Of a stretch of 16,230 bases of DNA, positions 15,038 through 16,230 are shown piece by piece. The DNA is from an uncultured Anaerolineales bacterium (lineage in GTDB: Bacteria; Chloroflexota; Anaerolineae; Anaerolineales; UBA6663), in the NCBI GenBank assembly GCA_937952305.1, contig CALFZO010000171.1, forward strand, positions 1-16,230. The letters are read 5' to 3'. The notes beneath the pieces were generated by a model. The model did no database searches and was not told the origin of the DNA. It was given only the letters and a program-made list of their open reading frames with translations. Made by a program: the position numbers and the translations under genes. Each line of letters opens with the position of its first letter. Positions within the stretch are counted from its first letter, which is position 1.

Positions 15038-16041
15038 AGAAGGCCAGCCGCAAACCCCCGGTTCAACGCGCCCAGCCAGGCTGGGTGCAGTGGTGGCCGG
15101 CGGCCGTGCTGGTGTTGGGTGCCGCCGGCCTGGTCTGGCTGGCGACCCGGCCGGCCGCGTCGCCGGTCTCCGCGCCGCGCGCCCTGGGCGGCGTCGCCAA
15201 CTGCGCCAGCCAGCCGGCTTTCGTGGCCGCGGCGGGCTTCAGCCTCAACTCAGCCCTCACCACCAGCGACGACCGCCGGATGGGCCTGGTGCTCATCGAA
15301 GCCGCGGCGGATGGCAGCCTGCGCCACTACCAGGACCCGACCTGGACCACCGCCGGCTGGCTGGGCGGCATCGCGCTGACCGAGCGCGGGGACGTCTACG
15401 TCATCCCAGCGCCGCGCATCAGCCTGTGGGACAACCCGCCTGAGAAGAGCACCATCCTCTACCGCGTGGATGGCGCCACTGGGCAGATGGCGCCGGCGTT
15501 GACCCTGCCGCCCGCCCAGCCCCCGTCCGCCGCCAACCCGTACGGGCTGATGGGCCTGGCCTATGATTGCGAGACGCACAGCCTGTACGTGTCGTCGGTG
15601 GCGGGCTCCAGCCGGCAAGCCGAGGTCGGCCGGCTGTTCCGCGTGGAGGTGAGCGGCGCCGCGCCCAAACTGGCGGCGCAGCTGGACGGCCTGGACGCCA
15701 TCGGCCTGGGCGTGTTCAACGGCGTGCAGGCCAAGCGCCTGTATTTCGGCTCGGCGCGCACCTCGGAAGTGCGCTCGATCGCGCTGGACGCCGCCGGCAA
15801 CTTCACCGGCACGCCGCGCTTCGAGTTCAACCTGGCCGACCAGGATCCGCGTGGCGACGACAAGGCGCGGCGCCTGACCTTTGACCCGGTCGGCGGCCTG
15901 CAGGTGGACGGCCTGAAGTTCAACTTCAACTTGGTGGCGACCAGCGAACACCGTCAGAACCGCTACCGCTACCGCTACAACAGCGCCGCCGATGCCTGGG
16001 ATTTTGTGGATCTGTCGTCAGTGGCCATCGGCAGCCCCTGA
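15034..16041 (+). CDS. Membrane-anchored beta-propeller-like protein
   Basis: A 335-residue protein with a basic N-terminus, one membrane helix at about 20-38 (WWPAAVLVLGAAGLVWLA) and an extracytoplasmic domain. The domain shows repeated strand-rich units such as GGIALTERGDVYVIPAP, ILYRVDGATGQMAPALTLP, GLMGLAYDCETHSLYVSSV, LFRVEVSGAAPKLAAQLDG and RSIALDAAGNFTGTPRFEF, the style of NHL/SMP-30-like beta-propellers. No catalytic residues can be assigned and the family is not certain. Two cysteines (in GGVANCAS and AYDCET) could form a disulfide outside the membrane. It overlaps the upstream lipoprotein stop by ATGA, so the two are almost certainly co-translated and may form a complex. Propeller blade count needs a structure prediction. 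Confidence 0.65.
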   Translation: MKKASRKPPVQRAQPGWVQWWPAAVLVLGAAGLVWLATRPAASPVSAPRALGGVANCASQPAFVAAAGFSLNSALTTSDDRRMGLVLIEAAADGSLRHYQDPTWTTAGWLGGIALTERGDVYVIPAPRISLWDNPPEKSTILYRVDGATGQMAPALTLPPAQPPSAANPYGLMGLAYDCETHSLYVSSVAGSSRQAEVGRLFRVEVSGAAPKLAAQLDGLDAIGLGVFNGVQAKRLYFGSARTSEVRSIALDAAGNFTGTPRFEFNLADQDPRGDDKARRLTFDPVGGLQVDGLKFNFNLVATSEHRQNRYRYRYNSAADAWDFVDLSSVAIGSP

Positions 16042-16106
16042 AGGCCGGGCCGGCTCGGACGGAGGGTAGTCTTGGGGATGGGGTCAGTAAAGGATGAGCA
16101 ACGCGG

Positions 16107-16230
16107 ATGAGCGCCTCTAACACTCCCTCACGCGGGTGGACGTGCTTCCTCATCACCTGCGCCGTGGTCCTGGCCGGCCTGGCCCTGGCGGCCGGCGGCC
16201 TGCTGGCGGCGGCCACGCTCTGGCCCAGCC
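16107..16230 (+). CDS. Membrane or exported protein, N-terminal fragment (runs off right edge)
   Basis: An open frame of 41 codons starts at ATG 16107 and continues past the window. The N-terminus is MSASNTPSRGW followed by a hydrophobic segment (TCFLITCAVVLAGLALAAGG and on), a signal anchor or first membrane helix. An in-frame TGA lies four codons upstream, fixing the earliest possible start. AAGGA is present but rather far (about 12 nt). It follows the propeller gene by 65 bp on the same strand and may extend the MurJ operon. The rest of the protein is outside the window, so no function is offered. Confidence 0.55.
   Translation, partial: MSASNTPSRGWTCFLITCAVVLAGLALAAGGLLAAATLWPS

Overview
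This is a 16.2 kb, very GC-rich, gene-dense bacterial chromosomal window. No rRNA, tRNA, IS element or CRISPR array is visible. The mix of genes (an OmpR-type two-component system beside a small FEEWHRRAHG-type membrane protein, many short Pro/Thr/Ala-linked lipoproteins, an SQR/TusE/DsrE sulfur cluster and homospermidine synthase) suggests a Chloroflexota bacterium such as an Anaerolineae-like lineage. That placement is an inference from gene style; there is no phylogenetic marker here.

Layout. (1) 1-2781, minus strand: a likely operon read right to left, with a two-TM glycine/aromatic-rich small membrane protein, a GT1 (MGT/UGT51-like) glycosyltransferase, an OmpR/PhoB response regulator and the 5' end of a sensor kinase that runs off the window. 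(2) 2938-4110, plus: an M20-family amidohydrolase, followed by about 420 bp without a gene. (3) 4535-7816, plus: a sulfur-handling operon of ArsR-type repressor, sulfide:quinone-reductase-like flavoprotein, DUF1641 protein, single-cysteine DsrC/TusE protein and DsrE2/3-like protein. It is followed by a small Cys-rich protein (7964-8218) and a strong stem-loop at 8255-8282. (4) 8304-9767 minus and 10029-10775 plus: homospermidine synthase and a class I glutamine amidotransferase-like (PuuD/C26) hydrolase, divergently transcribed and both plausibly polyamine-related. (5) 10799-11804, minus: an exported coiled-coil protein followed by a small lipoprotein. (6) 11991 to the right edge, plus: a tightly coupled set of a short MurJ/MviN-like flippase, a lipoprotein resembling copper amine oxidases but lacking their copper ligands, a membrane-anchored beta-propeller-like protein and the start of another membrane protein.

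How the genes fit together. The sulfur operon looks like a cytoplasmic persulfide relay: a flavoprotein may generate or take up sulfane sulfur, DsrE- and TusE-type carriers would pass it on, and DUF1641 may tie the flavoprotein to a partner complex. An ArsR repressor lacking the classical metal motif would control it. The MurJ block is translationally coupled by two ATGA overlaps and joins a lipid flippase to extracytoplasmic proteins of unknown role. The copper-amine-oxidase-like lipoprotein is the most unusual gene in the window: it keeps the Asn-Tyr context of the TPQ cofactor site but appears to have lost all three copper histidines.
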